64,000 nt of DNA from an uncultured Roseobacter sp. GTDB lineage: Bacteria > Pseudomonadota > Alphaproteobacteria > Rhodobacterales > Rhodobacteraceae. The notes under the pieces were generated by a model that searched no databases, was not told the DNA's origin, and saw nothing but the letters and a program-made list of their open reading frames with translations. Shown here piece by piece: positions 52,049 to 60,633 of this stretch. The DNA is taken from assembly GCF_947488185.1 (NCBI RefSeq), contig NZ_CANKYM010000004.1, positions 124,001 to 188,000 on the forward strand. The letters run 5' to 3'. The translations under genes and the position numbers were made by a program. Position 1 is the first letter of the stretch, and the number at the start of each line of letters is the position of its first letter.

Positions 52049-52861
52049 ATGATGTATCGTCTTGTTCCGCTGTTTCTGCTCGCTTTCCTTTCTCATGCTG
52101 CCGCCGCGATGGGCCCGTGGAAAGGAGAGTGCCACGAGGACGTGCCCTGCCAACTCGGGGATCGCTCCTATCACATCAAACTACCGGATGACTGGGATGG
52201 CACTTCGGCTTTGCCCGTGGTGATGCATTTACATGGATGGCAGCGCACCGGTGCCTTGCCGGTGAATCACCAGCGGATCTCGGGCGCGACCCGCAAACGT
52301 GGTGTTCTGCTCGTTGCTCCAAATGGGCTGCGCAAGACATGGGATTTCTGGCGTGCGGGCTCTGCGGATGTCGATTTTGCCCGTGCCGTGCTTGAGGATG
52401 TGAAAGCACGCTTCCCGGTGAGCGCCAATCAGGTCTATGTCTCGGGCTATTCTTGGGGCAGCAACATGGCCTGGCGGTTTGTCTGCGAGGATGGCGCGGA
52501 TGTCGCGGCGCTCTTGGCGATTTCCGGGACGCTGGACCAGGATGAGGTCTGTGACACCGCGCCGCGCGAGGTGCGTCAGGTCTACGGGCTCAATGATCCG
52601 GTGCTGGAATACCCTTACGGACCGCAGGGGGAGCAGGACCACGCGGTCGCTCTCTGGCGTGAGAAATTTGGCTGTGGCGCGGGGACCGCAACAGGCCCGT
52701 GGCAGCAGGTGCCGTTCCTTACGCTTGAGCGCACCGTCTGGACCAGTTGCGAGACCGGGCGCGTCAGCCTTGATGTGCATCCCGGTGGTCATTTCATCCC
52801 GCATGGCTGGATCGCGCGCCAGCTCGACGAATTGCTGGACCTGCCGCCCTCCTATCCTTGA
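52049..52861 (+). CDS. Secreted alpha/beta-hydrolase, polyhydroxybutyrate depolymerase/LpqC-like
   Basis: A 270-aa protein with a signal peptide (MMYRLVPLFLLAFLSHAAAA) and an esterase-type alpha/beta-hydrolase domain. The nucleophile elbow is GYSWG (Ser135), the oxyanion segment MHLHGW lies near residue 60, and the catalytic histidine is likely in HPGGHFIPHGW. The acid residue is uncertain (YGLNDPVLEY region). This resembles PHB depolymerase-like/LpqC esterases; the substrate is unknown. It sits between pheS and pheT. Confidence 0.82.
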   Translation: MMYRLVPLFLLAFLSHAAAAMGPWKGECHEDVPCQLGDRSYHIKLPDDWDGTSALPVVMHLHGWQRTGALPVNHQRISGATRKRGVLLVAPNGLRKTWDFWRAGSADVDFARAVLEDVKARFPVSANQVYVSGYSWGSNMAWRFVCEDGADVAALLAISGTLDQDEVCDTAPREVRQVYGLNDPVLEYPYGPQGEQDHAVALWREKFGCGAGTATGPWQQVPFLTLERTVWTSCETGRVSLDVHPGGHFIPHGWIARQLDELLDLPPSYP

Positions 52862-52946
52862 TGCGGGCAGGGCCCAGCAATGGCTTTCCCCCCTGATCGC
52901 TTTCGGCTATCAGGGCGCGGAAACGATTTGATGCCGGTGATCCCTC

Positions 52947-55346
52947 ATGAAATTCACGCTCTCCTGGTTGAAAGACCATTTGGACACGACCGCAACGCTG
53001 GATGAGATTCTCTATGCGCTGACCGACCTCGGGCTGGAGGTTGAAGGCGTCGAGGATCGGGGCGCGCGGCTGCGTGATTTTGCCATCGGCTATGTGAAAT
53101 CCGCCGAAAAACATCCCGATGCCGACCGGCTGCGCGTCTGCCAGGTGGAGACGGACGAAGGTGTCAAACAGATCATCTGCGGCGCGCCGAACGCGCGGGA
53201 AGGCATCACCGTTGTCGTCGCCAAACCGGGCGTCTACGTGCCGGGGATCGACACCACCATTGGCGTCGGCACAATCCGCGGGATCGAGAGCTTTGGCATG
53301 ATGGCGTCAGAGCGTGAGATGGAACTCAGCGACGAACACGATGGCATCATCGAATTGGATACGGGCGAGGTCGGGCAGTCCTTTGTGGATTGGCTGGCGG
53401 AAAATGACCCCGCGAAAGTCGATCCGGTGATTGAAATCGCGATCACGCCAAACCGACCTGACGCGCTGGGCGTGCGGGGCATTGCCCGTGATCTGGCCGC
53501 CCGGGGGCTCGGCAAGCTCAAGAAACGCGATGTCGATGCGGTAGAGGGCACCTTCGACTGCCCGGTGTCCGTCACCATCGACGGCGACACGCTGGAACAA
53601 TGCCCGGTTTTCTACGGACGTGTGATCCGGGGGGTGAAAAACGGCCCGTCGCCCAAGTGGCTGCAGGATCATCTGCGCGCGATTGGTTTGCGGCCGATCT
53701 CCTTCCTTGTGGATGTGACGAATTTCTTCACCTATGACCGCAACCGCCCGCTGCACGTCTTTGACGCGGATAAGATCGCGGGAAATGCCCTGCGCGTGCA
53801 CCGTGCAAAGGGCGGCGAAACTCTGGTTGGCCTCGACGAGAAGGAATACACTTTCGAGGAGGGGATGACGCTGATTTCAGATGCTGACGGCGTCGAAAGC
53901 ATTGGTGGCGTCATGGGCGGCATGGCGTCTGGCTGTACCGAAGAGACAACGAATGTCTTCCTTGAGGCGGCCTATTTCGATCCGGTCCGCACCGCCTACA
54001 CCGGACGCGCGCTCAAGATCAATTCGGATGCGCGCTACCGCTTCGAGCGTGGCATTGATCCGGCCTGGACACCCTACGGCATCGAGCATGCGACGCGGAT
54101 GATCCTCGACCACGCGGGGGGTGAAGCTTCCGAAGTGATCGTTGCGGGCAAAATTCCCAACACCGACCGCGCCTACAAACTGGATGCGGCGCGGGTGCGA
54201 TCGCTTGTCGGCATGGATATCCCGGAAAGCGAACAGCGCCAGACCCTCACCTCTCTGGGCTTCATCCTCGAAGGCAACATGGCCCATGTGCCCAGCTGGC
54301 GCCCGGACGTTCAGGGCGAAGCCGATCTGGTCGAAGAGGTGGCGCGCATTGCCTCCCTGACCAAGTTGCGGGGCACGCCCCTGCCCCGGCTGGCTGCCGG
54401 TGTGCCGAAACCGGTCCTGTCCCCGGCGCAGCGGCGCGAGGCGATTGGGCGGCGTACCTGCGCTGCGCTCGGCTACAACGAATGCGTCAGCTACACCTTT
54501 ATCGATCAGGCGTCTGCGGCGCTTTTTGGTGGCGGCGAAGACACGACGCAGCTGGAAAACCCGATCAGCAGCGACATGAGCCACATGCGGCCAGCGCTGC
54601 TGCCGGGCCTTTTGCAGGCCGCGTCGCGCAATCAGGCGCGCGGCTTCGCAGACCTTGCCCTTTTCGAAGTGGGTCCGGCGTTCCACGGCGGCGAGCCGGG
54701 GGAGCAACATACACTGATCACCGGCCTGCTGGTGGGGCGCACCGGGCCCAAGGACGTACAGGGTGCCTCCCGTCCGGTCGATGTTTTCGACGTCAAGGCG
54801 GATGCCGAAGCGGTGCTGGCGGCGATGGGCGCCCCGGCGCGCGTGCAGATCCTGCGCGGTGCGCGGGAATGGTGGCACCCCGGTCGCCATGGCATGATCT
54901 GTCTGGGGCCCAAGAAGGTGCTGGGCGTCTTTGGCGAAGTGCACCCTCGCGTGCTCGACGCGATGGATGTGAAGGGACCGGCAATGGCCTTCACCCTCTG
55001 GCCCGAAGAGATCCCGATGCCGCGCAAGGCCGGTGCCACTCGGCCCGCGTTGGACATCAGCGATCTGCAGGCGGTCGAGCGTGACTTTGCCTTTGTCGTG
55101 GATGCAGAGGTCGAAGCGCTGACGCTGGTCAATGCCGCGATGGGGGCAGACAAGGCGTTGATCGAAGACGTGCGCATTTTTGATGAATTCATTGGTGGCA
55201 GCTTGGGCGAGGGCAAGAAATCCCTAGCGCTGACCGTGCGGCTGCAGCCGGTCTCCCAGACCTTGAAGGATGCCGACATCGAAGCCGTCAGCGCCAAGGT
55301 TGTCGACAAAGTGACCAAGGCCACAGGCGGTGTGCTGCGCGGATAG
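52947..55346 (+). CDS. pheT: Phenylalanine-tRNA ligase beta subunit
   Basis: Large subunit of phenylalanyl-tRNA synthetase, carrying editing and tRNA-binding functions. The 799-aa protein has the expected domain order: N-terminal MKFTLSWLKDHLDT, the tRNA-binding fold (AEKHPDADRLRVCQVET), B3/B4 editing domain (ITPNRPDALGVRGIARDLA), B5, the catalytic-like domain, and the FDX anticodon-binding domain at the C-terminal end (SVxxRDFAF-like VERDFAFVV). Full length. Separated from pheS by two other genes, which is unusual. Confidence 0.95.
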   Translation: MKFTLSWLKDHLDTTATLDEILYALTDLGLEVEGVEDRGARLRDFAIGYVKSAEKHPDADRLRVCQVETDEGVKQIICGAPNAREGITVVVAKPGVYVPGIDTTIGVGTIRGIESFGMMASEREMELSDEHDGIIELDTGEVGQSFVDWLAENDPAKVDPVIEIAITPNRPDALGVRGIARDLAARGLGKLKKRDVDAVEGTFDCPVSVTIDGDTLEQCPVFYGRVIRGVKNGPSPKWLQDHLRAIGLRPISFLVDVTNFFTYDRNRPLHVFDADKIAGNALRVHRAKGGETLVGLDEKEYTFEEGMTLISDADGVESIGGVMGGMASGCTEETTNVFLEAAYFDPVRTAYTGRALKINSDARYRFERGIDPAWTPYGIEHATRMILDHAGGEASEVIVAGKIPNTDRAYKLDAARVRSLVGMDIPESEQRQTLTSLGFILEGNMAHVPSWRPDVQGEADLVEEVARIASLTKLRGTPLPRLAAGVPKPVLSPAQRREAIGRRTCAALGYNECVSYTFIDQASAALFGGGEDTTQLENPISSDMSHMRPALLPGLLQAASRNQARGFADLALFEVGPAFHGGEPGEQHTLITGLLVGRTGPKDVQGASRPVDVFDVKADAEAVLAAMGAPARVQILRGAREWWHPGRHGMICLGPKKVLGVFGEVHPRVLDAMDVKGPAMAFTLWPEEIPMPRKAGATRPALDISDLQAVERDFAFVVDAEVEALTLVNAAMGADKALIEDVRIFDEFIGGSLGEGKKSLALTVRLQPVSQTLKDADIEAVSAKVVDKVTKATGGVLRG

Positions 55347-55409
55347 TAGGGGACATCACAGACGGCTGGCCTACCTGTCAGTTTCACGCTCAGCAGCAGG
55401 GAGAATGAG

Positions 55410-55859
55410 ATGACGTTAAAAGTGTATCTGTCCGGTGAAATTCACACGGACTGGCGGGAGCAGATCATGACGGGCGCCGCTTCGTTGGACGTGAGCTTTG
55501 ACAGCCCCGTGACCGATCACGCCGCCAGCGACGACTGCGGTGTCGCCGTCCTCGGGGCCGAGGACAACAAATACTGGCACGACCACAAGGGCGCGATGGT
55601 CAACGCAATCCGTACACGCAAGGGCATTGCAGAGGCGGATGTGGTGGTTGTGCGTTTTGGCGATCAGTACAAACAGTGGAATGCGGCATTCGATGCAGGC
55701 TATGCCGCCGCCTTGGGCAAATCGCTGATCATCCTGCACGGGCCGGATCATGCCCACGCCTTGAAGGAAGTGGATGCGGCCGCTTTGGCTGTGGCGCAAG
55801 AGCCTGCACAGGTCGTGGATATCCTGCGCTACGTCCTCACCGGCAGCCTGCCGCAATAG
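55410..55859 (+). CDS. YtoQ family protein
   Basis: A 149-aa cytoplasmic protein of the YtoQ family, in the nucleoside 2-deoxyribosyltransferase-like superfamily. LKVYLSGEIHTDWREQI at the N terminus and IAEADVVVVRFGDQYKQWNAAFDAGYAAALGKS (read here in overlapping parts) show the typical Rossmann-like core and the E/D-x-Y pattern. Function in cells is not known. It lies 63 bases after pheT, possibly in the same transcript, and is followed by a strong terminator. Confidence 0.85.
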   Translation: MTLKVYLSGEIHTDWREQIMTGAASLDVSFDSPVTDHAASDDCGVAVLGAEDNKYWHDHKGAMVNAIRTRKGIAEADVVVVRFGDQYKQWNAAFDAGYAAALGKSLIILHGPDHAHALKEVDAAALAVAQEPAQVVDILRYVLTGSLPQ

Positions 55860-55879
55860 GACCGACGATGGACCGGAAA

Positions 55880-55940
55880 GCGGCCTGACACCCCCCCAAC
55901 CTGCAGCAGGTAGGGCGGGCTTCAGGCCGCCGTTCTTTTT
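55880..55940 (+). terminator. Terminator after ytoQ
   Basis: GCGGCCTGA (55880-55888) pairs with TCAGGCCGC (55922-55930) across a 33-base loop that contains its own ACCTGC/GCAGGT hairpin, then CGTTCTTTTT. It separates ytoQ from the convergent GST gene. Confidence 0.75.
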
Positions 55941-55943
55941 CCC

Positions 55944-56648
55944 TTACGCAGGCTCACGAGGCGGGATTTGCAACCCTTTCTCGACCGCCGGGCGGTCCAG
56001 GAAACGCTCCAGATAGGTCGCTGCGTTTTTGTAATCAGCGAAACCAACGGCTTCCTTCGCACCGTAAAAATCCAGCGCGCGCAGCCAGGGCGCAATGGCG
56101 ATGTCGGCGATGGAGTATTCCCCGGCAATCCAGATCTTGCCGTCCAGCTCGCCGTCCAGCACGCTCAAAAGCCGTTTGGCTTCATCAATGTAGCGTTGCT
56201 GCGGGCGCTTGTCTTCCCATTGCGATCCCGCGAACTTGTAGAAGAACCCCAATTGCCCGAACATCGGACCCAGGCCGCCCATTTGGAACATCACCCACTG
56301 CACAATCCGCGCTTTTTCCGCAGGATCCGCACCGATGAGCTTCCCTGACTTTTCAGCAAGATAGATCAGAATGGCCCCGCTCTCAAAAAGCGCCAGCGGT
56401 GCGCCCCCCGGACCATTGGGGTCAACAATCGCCGGAATCTTGTTGTTCGGGTTCAGCGACAGGAACTCGGGGCTTTTCACATCTGCATCCGACAGCGTCA
56501 CAGTATGCGCCTCGTAAGGGATGCCCATTTCTTCCAGCGCGATGGAAACCTTCACCCCATTTGGGGTCGGAAAGGAATAGAGCTGCAGGACGCTGGGGTC
56601 CTTTGCCGGCCATCTATCGGTGATCTTGAGGGTGGATAAATCGGCCAT
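55944..56648 (-). CDS. Glutathione S-transferase family protein (YfcG/Nu-class-like)
   Basis: A 234-aa thiol-transferase-like protein. The N-terminal thioredoxin fold (about 20-105) includes LYSFPTPNGVKVSIALEEMG, NPNNKIPAIVDP with the conserved cis-proline, and LFESGAILIYLAEK (glutathione-binding ES motif). The C-terminal helical domain includes YSIADIAIAPWLRAL. The pattern matches the disulfide-bond oxidoreductase YfcG/YghU group. Convergent with ytoQ; nothing nearby reveals a substrate. Confidence 0.85.
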   Translation of the reverse strand: MADLSTLKITDRWPAKDPSVLQLYSFPTPNGVKVSIALEEMGIPYEAHTVTLSDADVKSPEFLSLNPNNKIPAIVDPNGPGGAPLALFESGAILIYLAEKSGKLIGADPAEKARIVQWVMFQMGGLGPMFGQLGFFYKFAGSQWEDKRPQQRYIDEAKRLLSVLDGELDGKIWIAGEYSIADIAIAPWLRALDFYGAKEAVGFADYKNAATYLERFLDRPAVEKGLQIPPREPA

Positions 56649-56790
56649 AAGGCATCTCCTGTTTCCATAACCGGGTAAGACTTAGGCGGATTTCCCCCTA
56701 AAAACAGTCTCGCCAGCGCGCAGCGATGTGTTAACAGACGCACAGAGGCACAATGCAAAAGCAGGCCTGAAGACAGAGTGAGGGACACTA

Positions 56791-57213
56791 ATGATCAACG
56801 AATTCAAAGACTTTATCGCCAAGGGCAATGTCATGGACATGGCCGTGGGTATCATCATCGGGGCGGCATTCACCGCGATCGTCACATCGCTGGTGGGCGA
56901 CCTGATCAACCCGATTATCGCATTGTTCACCGGGGGCATCGATTTCTCCGGCTGGTTCTACGTGATGGGTGAAGAGACTTTCGCCTCCATCGAGGCAGCG
57001 ACGGAAGCCGGCGTGCCCGTATTTGCCGTGGGCAAATTTGTCATGGCGATCATCAATTTCCTGATTGTGGCCTTCGTTGTTTTCTTGCTGGTGAAGATGG
57101 TCAACCGGATCAAGGAGGCTGCTGAAAAGGAAGAAGAGGCGGCACCGGAGGAGCCAAAAGGACCGTCCGAACTGGACGTGCTGCTGGAAATCCGTGACGC
57201 GCTGAAAAAGTAA
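56791..57213 (+). CDS. mscL: Large-conductance mechanosensitive channel
   Basis: Homopentameric inner-membrane channel that opens on osmotic downshock. The 140-aa protein has the amphipathic N terminus [22 protein letters not shown]1 with the pore-lining pattern [22 protein letters not shown]2 ([16 protein letters not shown]), and the charged C-terminal helix. Length and motifs are normal. Strong terminator downstream. Confidence 0.95.
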   Translation: MINEFKDFIAKGNVMDMAVGIIIGAAFTAIVTSLVGDLINPIIALFTGGIDFSGWFYVMGEETFASIEAATEAGVPVFAVGKFVMAIINFLIVAFVVFLLVKMVNRIKEAAEKEEEAAPEEPKGPSELDVLLEIRDALKK

Positions 57214-57239
57214 GCCTGCACTGTACGGCAGGACCCCCG

Positions 57240-57269
57240 AAACCCGCGTTTGAAAAGACGCGGGTTTTT
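57240..57269 (+). terminator. Terminator after mscL
   Basis: AACCCGCGT (57241-57249) pairs with ACGCGGGTT, followed by a T-tract ending at 57268. It lies right before the stop of the convergent LysR gene. Confidence 0.9.
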
Positions 57270-58136
57270 CTATGTCTGGAGCGGTTCGTGTAACAGCGTA
57301 TCCAGCACAGGGTGTGGAAAGCTGCGCTGCACGGTGACGGCGAAAAAACTCTCCACGATGTTGAGATCAAAAGGCGCCGTTTTCAGGCGGCCGGATGCGA
57401 TTTCATCTGCCAGGACCACCGACGGGGCGATGGCCAGCCCGACGTTTTCACGCGCCAGCAGGCGCACCATCGCCATGTCATCCACGTCCGCTACGATGCG
57501 GGGCGACACATCCAATCGGGCAATCAGGCTGTCGAACCCGGTCCGGATGGAGTTGTCGGTCGGAACGATCAACGGCTCCTGTGCAAGCATGTCCTTGAGA
57601 CTGCGGTACCCCATGCGAGACGGGTCGCCATGCACGCCGATCGTTTGCTCTGCGATCCGGTGGGCCGTCATCTCGGGGCGGGAGGGCGCTTCGGTTGTTA
57701 GAACAACGTCGAGCGCCAGAGAGGTGAGAGCGTCAAACAACACGGTATCGCTGCCTGATTTAAGGATTACCTGTGTCTCGGACGACCCAAGAACCGGCTT
57801 GAGAAACCGCATCTGAAAGTTACGCGACAATGTGGAGAGCGCGCCAACCCGCAGGGGTTGTGAGGCGGCCCCGGCGCCTTGCAAGACCGCCAGTAACTCT
57901 TCGCCAGTGCCGAAAATGCGGTCCGCGTGGTCCAGCGCGATCCGGCCCACTTCGGTCAGTACCAGTTGACGCCCCACCCGATCGAACAAGGCGTGCCCGA
58001 GACGGTCTTCCAGCGTGCGAATTTGGGTCGAGAGCGCAGATTGCGACAGGTTTACCCGCGCCGCCGTGCGCGTCAGGTTCCCGTCGTTTGCCACTTCCCG
58101 GAAATACCGCAGGTGATGGTAATTGAGCGTGTCCAT
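57270..58136 (-). CDS. LysR family transcriptional regulator
   Basis: A 288-aa LysR-type regulator. The N-terminal helix-turn-helix (about 4-62) includes YHHLRYFREVANDGNLTRTA and LSQSALSTQIRTLEDRLGHAL. The C-terminal half is the usual two-lobe effector domain (RMGYRSLKDMLAQEPLIVP). It is divergent from the SbtA-like permease across 95 bases, with a TTCTA-N5-TAGAA site in between, so it probably controls that gene. It resembles the LysR type often found next to transporter genes; the effector is unknown. Confidence 0.87.
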   Translation of the reverse strand: MDTLNYHHLRYFREVANDGNLTRTAARVNLSQSALSTQIRTLEDRLGHALFDRVGRQLVLTEVGRIALDHADRIFGTGEELLAVLQGAGAASQPLRVGALSTLSRNFQMRFLKPVLGSSETQVILKSGSDTVLFDALTSLALDVVLTTEAPSRPEMTAHRIAEQTIGVHGDPSRMGYRSLKDMLAQEPLIVPTDNSIRTGFDSLIARLDVSPRIVADVDDMAMVRLLARENVGLAIAPSVVLADEIASGRLKTAPFDLNIVESFFAVTVQRSFPHPVLDTLLHEPLQT

Positions 58137-58137
58137 A

Positions 58138-58154
58138 GTTCTAAATAATAGAAC
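58138..58154. promoter_or_regulatory. LysR-type operator GTTCTA-N5-TAGAAC
   Basis: A perfect 6-bp inverted repeat with a 5-base spacer containing the T-N11-A LysR box. It starts one base before the LysR start codon and about 80 bases before the permease gene, in the AT-rich divergent interval. Confidence 0.6.
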
Positions 58155-58231
58155 GTTTTATCAATAAAGATATATTTTATTTCGTCTTGCGCCTGCGCCA
58201 TATCACGTTGAACACAACCAAGGAGACGGTG

Positions 58232-59290
58232 ATGGACATCGTGATCGACGTTGCCAGCACGATGCTGGCGCAGATGCAAAAACCGACATTGGCGTTCCTT
58301 CTGGGGGGCATGATGCTGGCCGCCCTCGGCAGCAAGCTCGAGGTACCGGACCCGGTCTACAAATTCATTGTCATGCTGCTCCTGCTGAAGGTAGGGCTGG
58401 GCGCGGGCATCTCCGTGCGTGAGGCCGACCTCATTGCGTTGGCCGTGCCAGCTCTTTGCGCGGCGGCTGTGGGGATCGGGATTGTCCTGCTCGGCAGCGG
58501 AACGCTCGCCCGTTGGCGTGGTGTTTCCAAAATGGACGGTATGGCGACCGCAGGTCTCTTTGGCGCGGTTTCGGCCTCGACGCTGGCAGCGGGCATGGCG
58601 ATGTTGGATGCCGAGGGGATTTTCTACGAAGGGTTTATCGGCGCGCTCTATCCCTTCATGGATATTGCGGCGCTCGTCACTGCCATCGTTCTGGCCCGCA
58701 TGAGCGCGGAACGGCGGACGGCCTCGGCCATGCAGTCCAGTGGCACTGTGACCGTCGGCGGCGGGCAGGGCTCCGGTGGGGGCTTCGATGCTGACATCGT
58801 GCGGGGCATTCTGGTCGACACCTTCCGCAGCCCGGCAATCTCCGCCTTGTTGCTTGGCATCGCCATCGGCCTCTTCGCGCGGCCTGAAGCGGTCTACCAG
58901 AGTTTCTACGAACCGCTCTTCCGGGGCCTGCTGTCGATCCTGATGCTGGTGATGGGCATGGAGGCATGGTCGCGCCTGTCGGAGCTGCGCAAGGTGGCCC
59001 ATGCCTATGTGCTCTACGGTCTGACGGCCCCGATCATTCACGGTCTGATGGGTTTTGGGTTGGGAATGTTGGCACATCACCTGACCGGATTTTCCGCGGG
59101 TGGCGTCGTGCTGCTGTCTATCATGGCGGCCTCCAGTTCGGACATTTCGGGCCCGCCGACCATGCGGGGTGCGCTGCCTGAGGCGAACCCGTCGGCTTAT
59201 GTGGGGGCGTCCACCGGGCTGGGCACGCCGGTGGCCATCCTCAGCATCCCGCTCTTCATGGCGCTGGCCGATGTGTTCATCGGGTTCTGA
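58232..59290 (+). CDS. Sodium-dependent bicarbonate transporter family permease (SbtA-like)
   Basis: A 352-aa integral membrane protein with about ten helices. It matches the SbtA/DUF897 family: MLAQMQKPTLAFLLGGMMLA, VYKFIVMLLLLKVGLGAGI and GLTAPIIHGLMGFGLGMLAH. A soluble loop lies near 165-205. Cyanobacterial SbtA is a Na+/bicarbonate symporter; in heterotrophs, transport of bicarbonate or another anion is inferred only from family. ATG 58232 has AAGGAGA upstream. Divergent from the LysR gene, with no SbtB visible nearby. Confidence 0.83.
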   Translation: MDIVIDVASTMLAQMQKPTLAFLLGGMMLAALGSKLEVPDPVYKFIVMLLLLKVGLGAGISVREADLIALAVPALCAAAVGIGIVLLGSGTLARWRGVSKMDGMATAGLFGAVSASTLAAGMAMLDAEGIFYEGFIGALYPFMDIAALVTAIVLARMSAERRTASAMQSSGTVTVGGGQGSGGGFDADIVRGILVDTFRSPAISALLLGIAIGLFARPEAVYQSFYEPLFRGLLSILMLVMGMEAWSRLSELRKVAHAYVLYGLTAPIIHGLMGFGLGMLAHHLTGFSAGGVVLLSIMAASSSDISGPPTMRGALPEANPSAYVGASTGLGTPVAILSIPLFMALADVFIGF

Positions 59291-59310
59291 ACCTGAACAC
59301 GCACCAACCG

Positions 59311-59346
59311 AAGAACCCGCGCCTCAACAGCGCGGGTTTTTCTTTT
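59311..59346 (+). terminator. Terminator after the SbtA-like gene
   Basis: AACCCGCGC (59314-59322), loop CTCAACA, GCGCGGGTT then TTTTCTTTT. It is shared by position with the convergent DUF1330 gene. Confidence 0.9.
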
Positions 59347-59350
59347 GGCA

Positions 59351-59632
59351 CTACAGCAACGTGATCGACGTTCTGCCGGATCCGGTGCGCAACGCATGTG
59401 TCTCGGCCAGGTCCGGATCGGCACGCCAGTTTTCGGCCCCTTCACGGGTCTCGAATTCAAGCACGACCGCCATTTGGGGTGCGGCGATATCCCCCTCCAG
59501 AATGGACGGCGATGCAGAGGCCTGCAGCACTTTCCCCCCGTGCTTTGCCAGCGCGTCGCCCGCCACATCGCGATAGGCGGCAAGCTTGTCCGGGTCTGTC
59601 ACGTCCAGCGTGACAAATGCATATGCGGTCAT
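59351..59632 (-). CDS. DUF1330 family protein
   Basis: A 93-aa dimeric alpha+beta-barrel-like protein. The DUF1330 pattern is present: YAFVTLDVTDPDKLAAYRDV, GDALAKHGGKVLQAS and VVLEFETREGAENW. Function unknown, as for most of the family. It is divergent from a LysR gene (about 85-100 bases), which may control it. Confidence 0.85.
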   Translation of the reverse strand: MTAYAFVTLDVTDPDKLAAYRDVAGDALAKHGGKVLQASASPSILEGDIAAPQMAVVLEFETREGAENWRADPDLAETHALRTGSGRTSITLL

Positions 59633-59733
59633 CGATCCGTTCCTCTCCTGTCATGAACCCGGTCAAGAATAGGGTCTGCCAACATGAACGAAAACTGCTC
59701 AACATTGCGTCTACGATGTGCATAAATGATCGG

Positions 59734-60633
59734 ATGGCGCTGAACTGGAATGACATGCGATTTGTACTGGAAACCGTGCGGCACGGTGGGCTCAGCGGTG
59801 CGGCGCGGGCGCTCAAGGTCAATCATGCCACGGTGTCACGCCGGATTGCAGCGGCGGAGACGGCCATGGGCGCGCGCCTCTTTGACCGTGCACCGGGGGG
59901 GTATAGGCCCACGGACGCCGGCTTGGAAGCCGCGCGGATGGCAGAACGGATGGAGGTCGCGAGCCATGATCTGAGCCGCAGTCTGAGCGCGCGCGATCAG
60001 CAGTTGAGCGGTGCCTTGACCGTGACCGCGCCGCAGCTTTTGGTGGAGCGTTTTCTGGCCGCGCATCTGCGGGCCTTCAAGGAACTGTATCCGGCGATTG
60101 ATCTCAAGGTGATCGCCGCAAACCGGCAGCTTAACCTCGCGGCCCATGAAGCGGACGTGGCGTTTCGCATTTCGGACACGCCTGGTGATACGCTTGTGGG
60201 GCGGCGTGTGACGGAACAGGCGGCGGCGGTCTATGTCTCAGGCGCGCAGGCAGAGCGGATGCGCACGGATCCGTCCCAGCCGCTGGACTGGATCCGGTTC
60301 GCCCATTGGCCCGGGCCGCCGGAGGTCTTGAAACAGGCATGGCCCAACCGCCGCGTGACGCTAACCGTTGACGACATGTATGCGGCTCTTGCCGGAGTGC
60401 GGGCCGGTATGGGGGCGACGCGCATGCCCTGTTTCATCGGTGACGCGGAGCCGGGGATCGAGCGGCTCGCGCGGGTGCCGCTATTGCCCTATCGGCCCCT
60501 CTGGGTGCTCACGCATGCTGATTTGCGCGGGACGCGGAAGGTGACCACGTTCACCAATTTCGCCGCGGCCCGCATTCATGCATTGCGCCCCCTTTTCGAG
60601 GGGCGCATGCCAGCCCAGCCGGTTAGCCCTTGA
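59734..60633 (+). CDS. LysR family transcriptional regulator
   Basis: A 299-aa LysR-type regulator. The helix-turn-helix (about 5-62) includes VRHGGLSGAARALKVNHATV and RRIAAAETAMGARLFDR, then an effector domain (LVERFLAAHLRAFKELYPAI). Start ATG 59734 is a guess; ATG 59716 would add 6 residues. It is divergent from DUF1330 and overlaps the convergent ald gene by 11 bases. Effector and targets unknown. Confidence 0.85.
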   Translation: MALNWNDMRFVLETVRHGGLSGAARALKVNHATVSRRIAAAETAMGARLFDRAPGGYRPTDAGLEAARMAERMEVASHDLSRSLSARDQQLSGALTVTAPQLLVERFLAAHLRAFKELYPAIDLKVIAANRQLNLAAHEADVAFRISDTPGDTLVGRRVTEQAAAVYVSGAQAERMRTDPSQPLDWIRFAHWPGPPEVLKQAWPNRRVTLTVDDMYAALAGVRAGMGATRMPCFIGDAEPGIERLARVPLLPYRPLWVLTHADLRGTRKVTTFTNFAAARIHALRPLFEGRMPAQPVSP

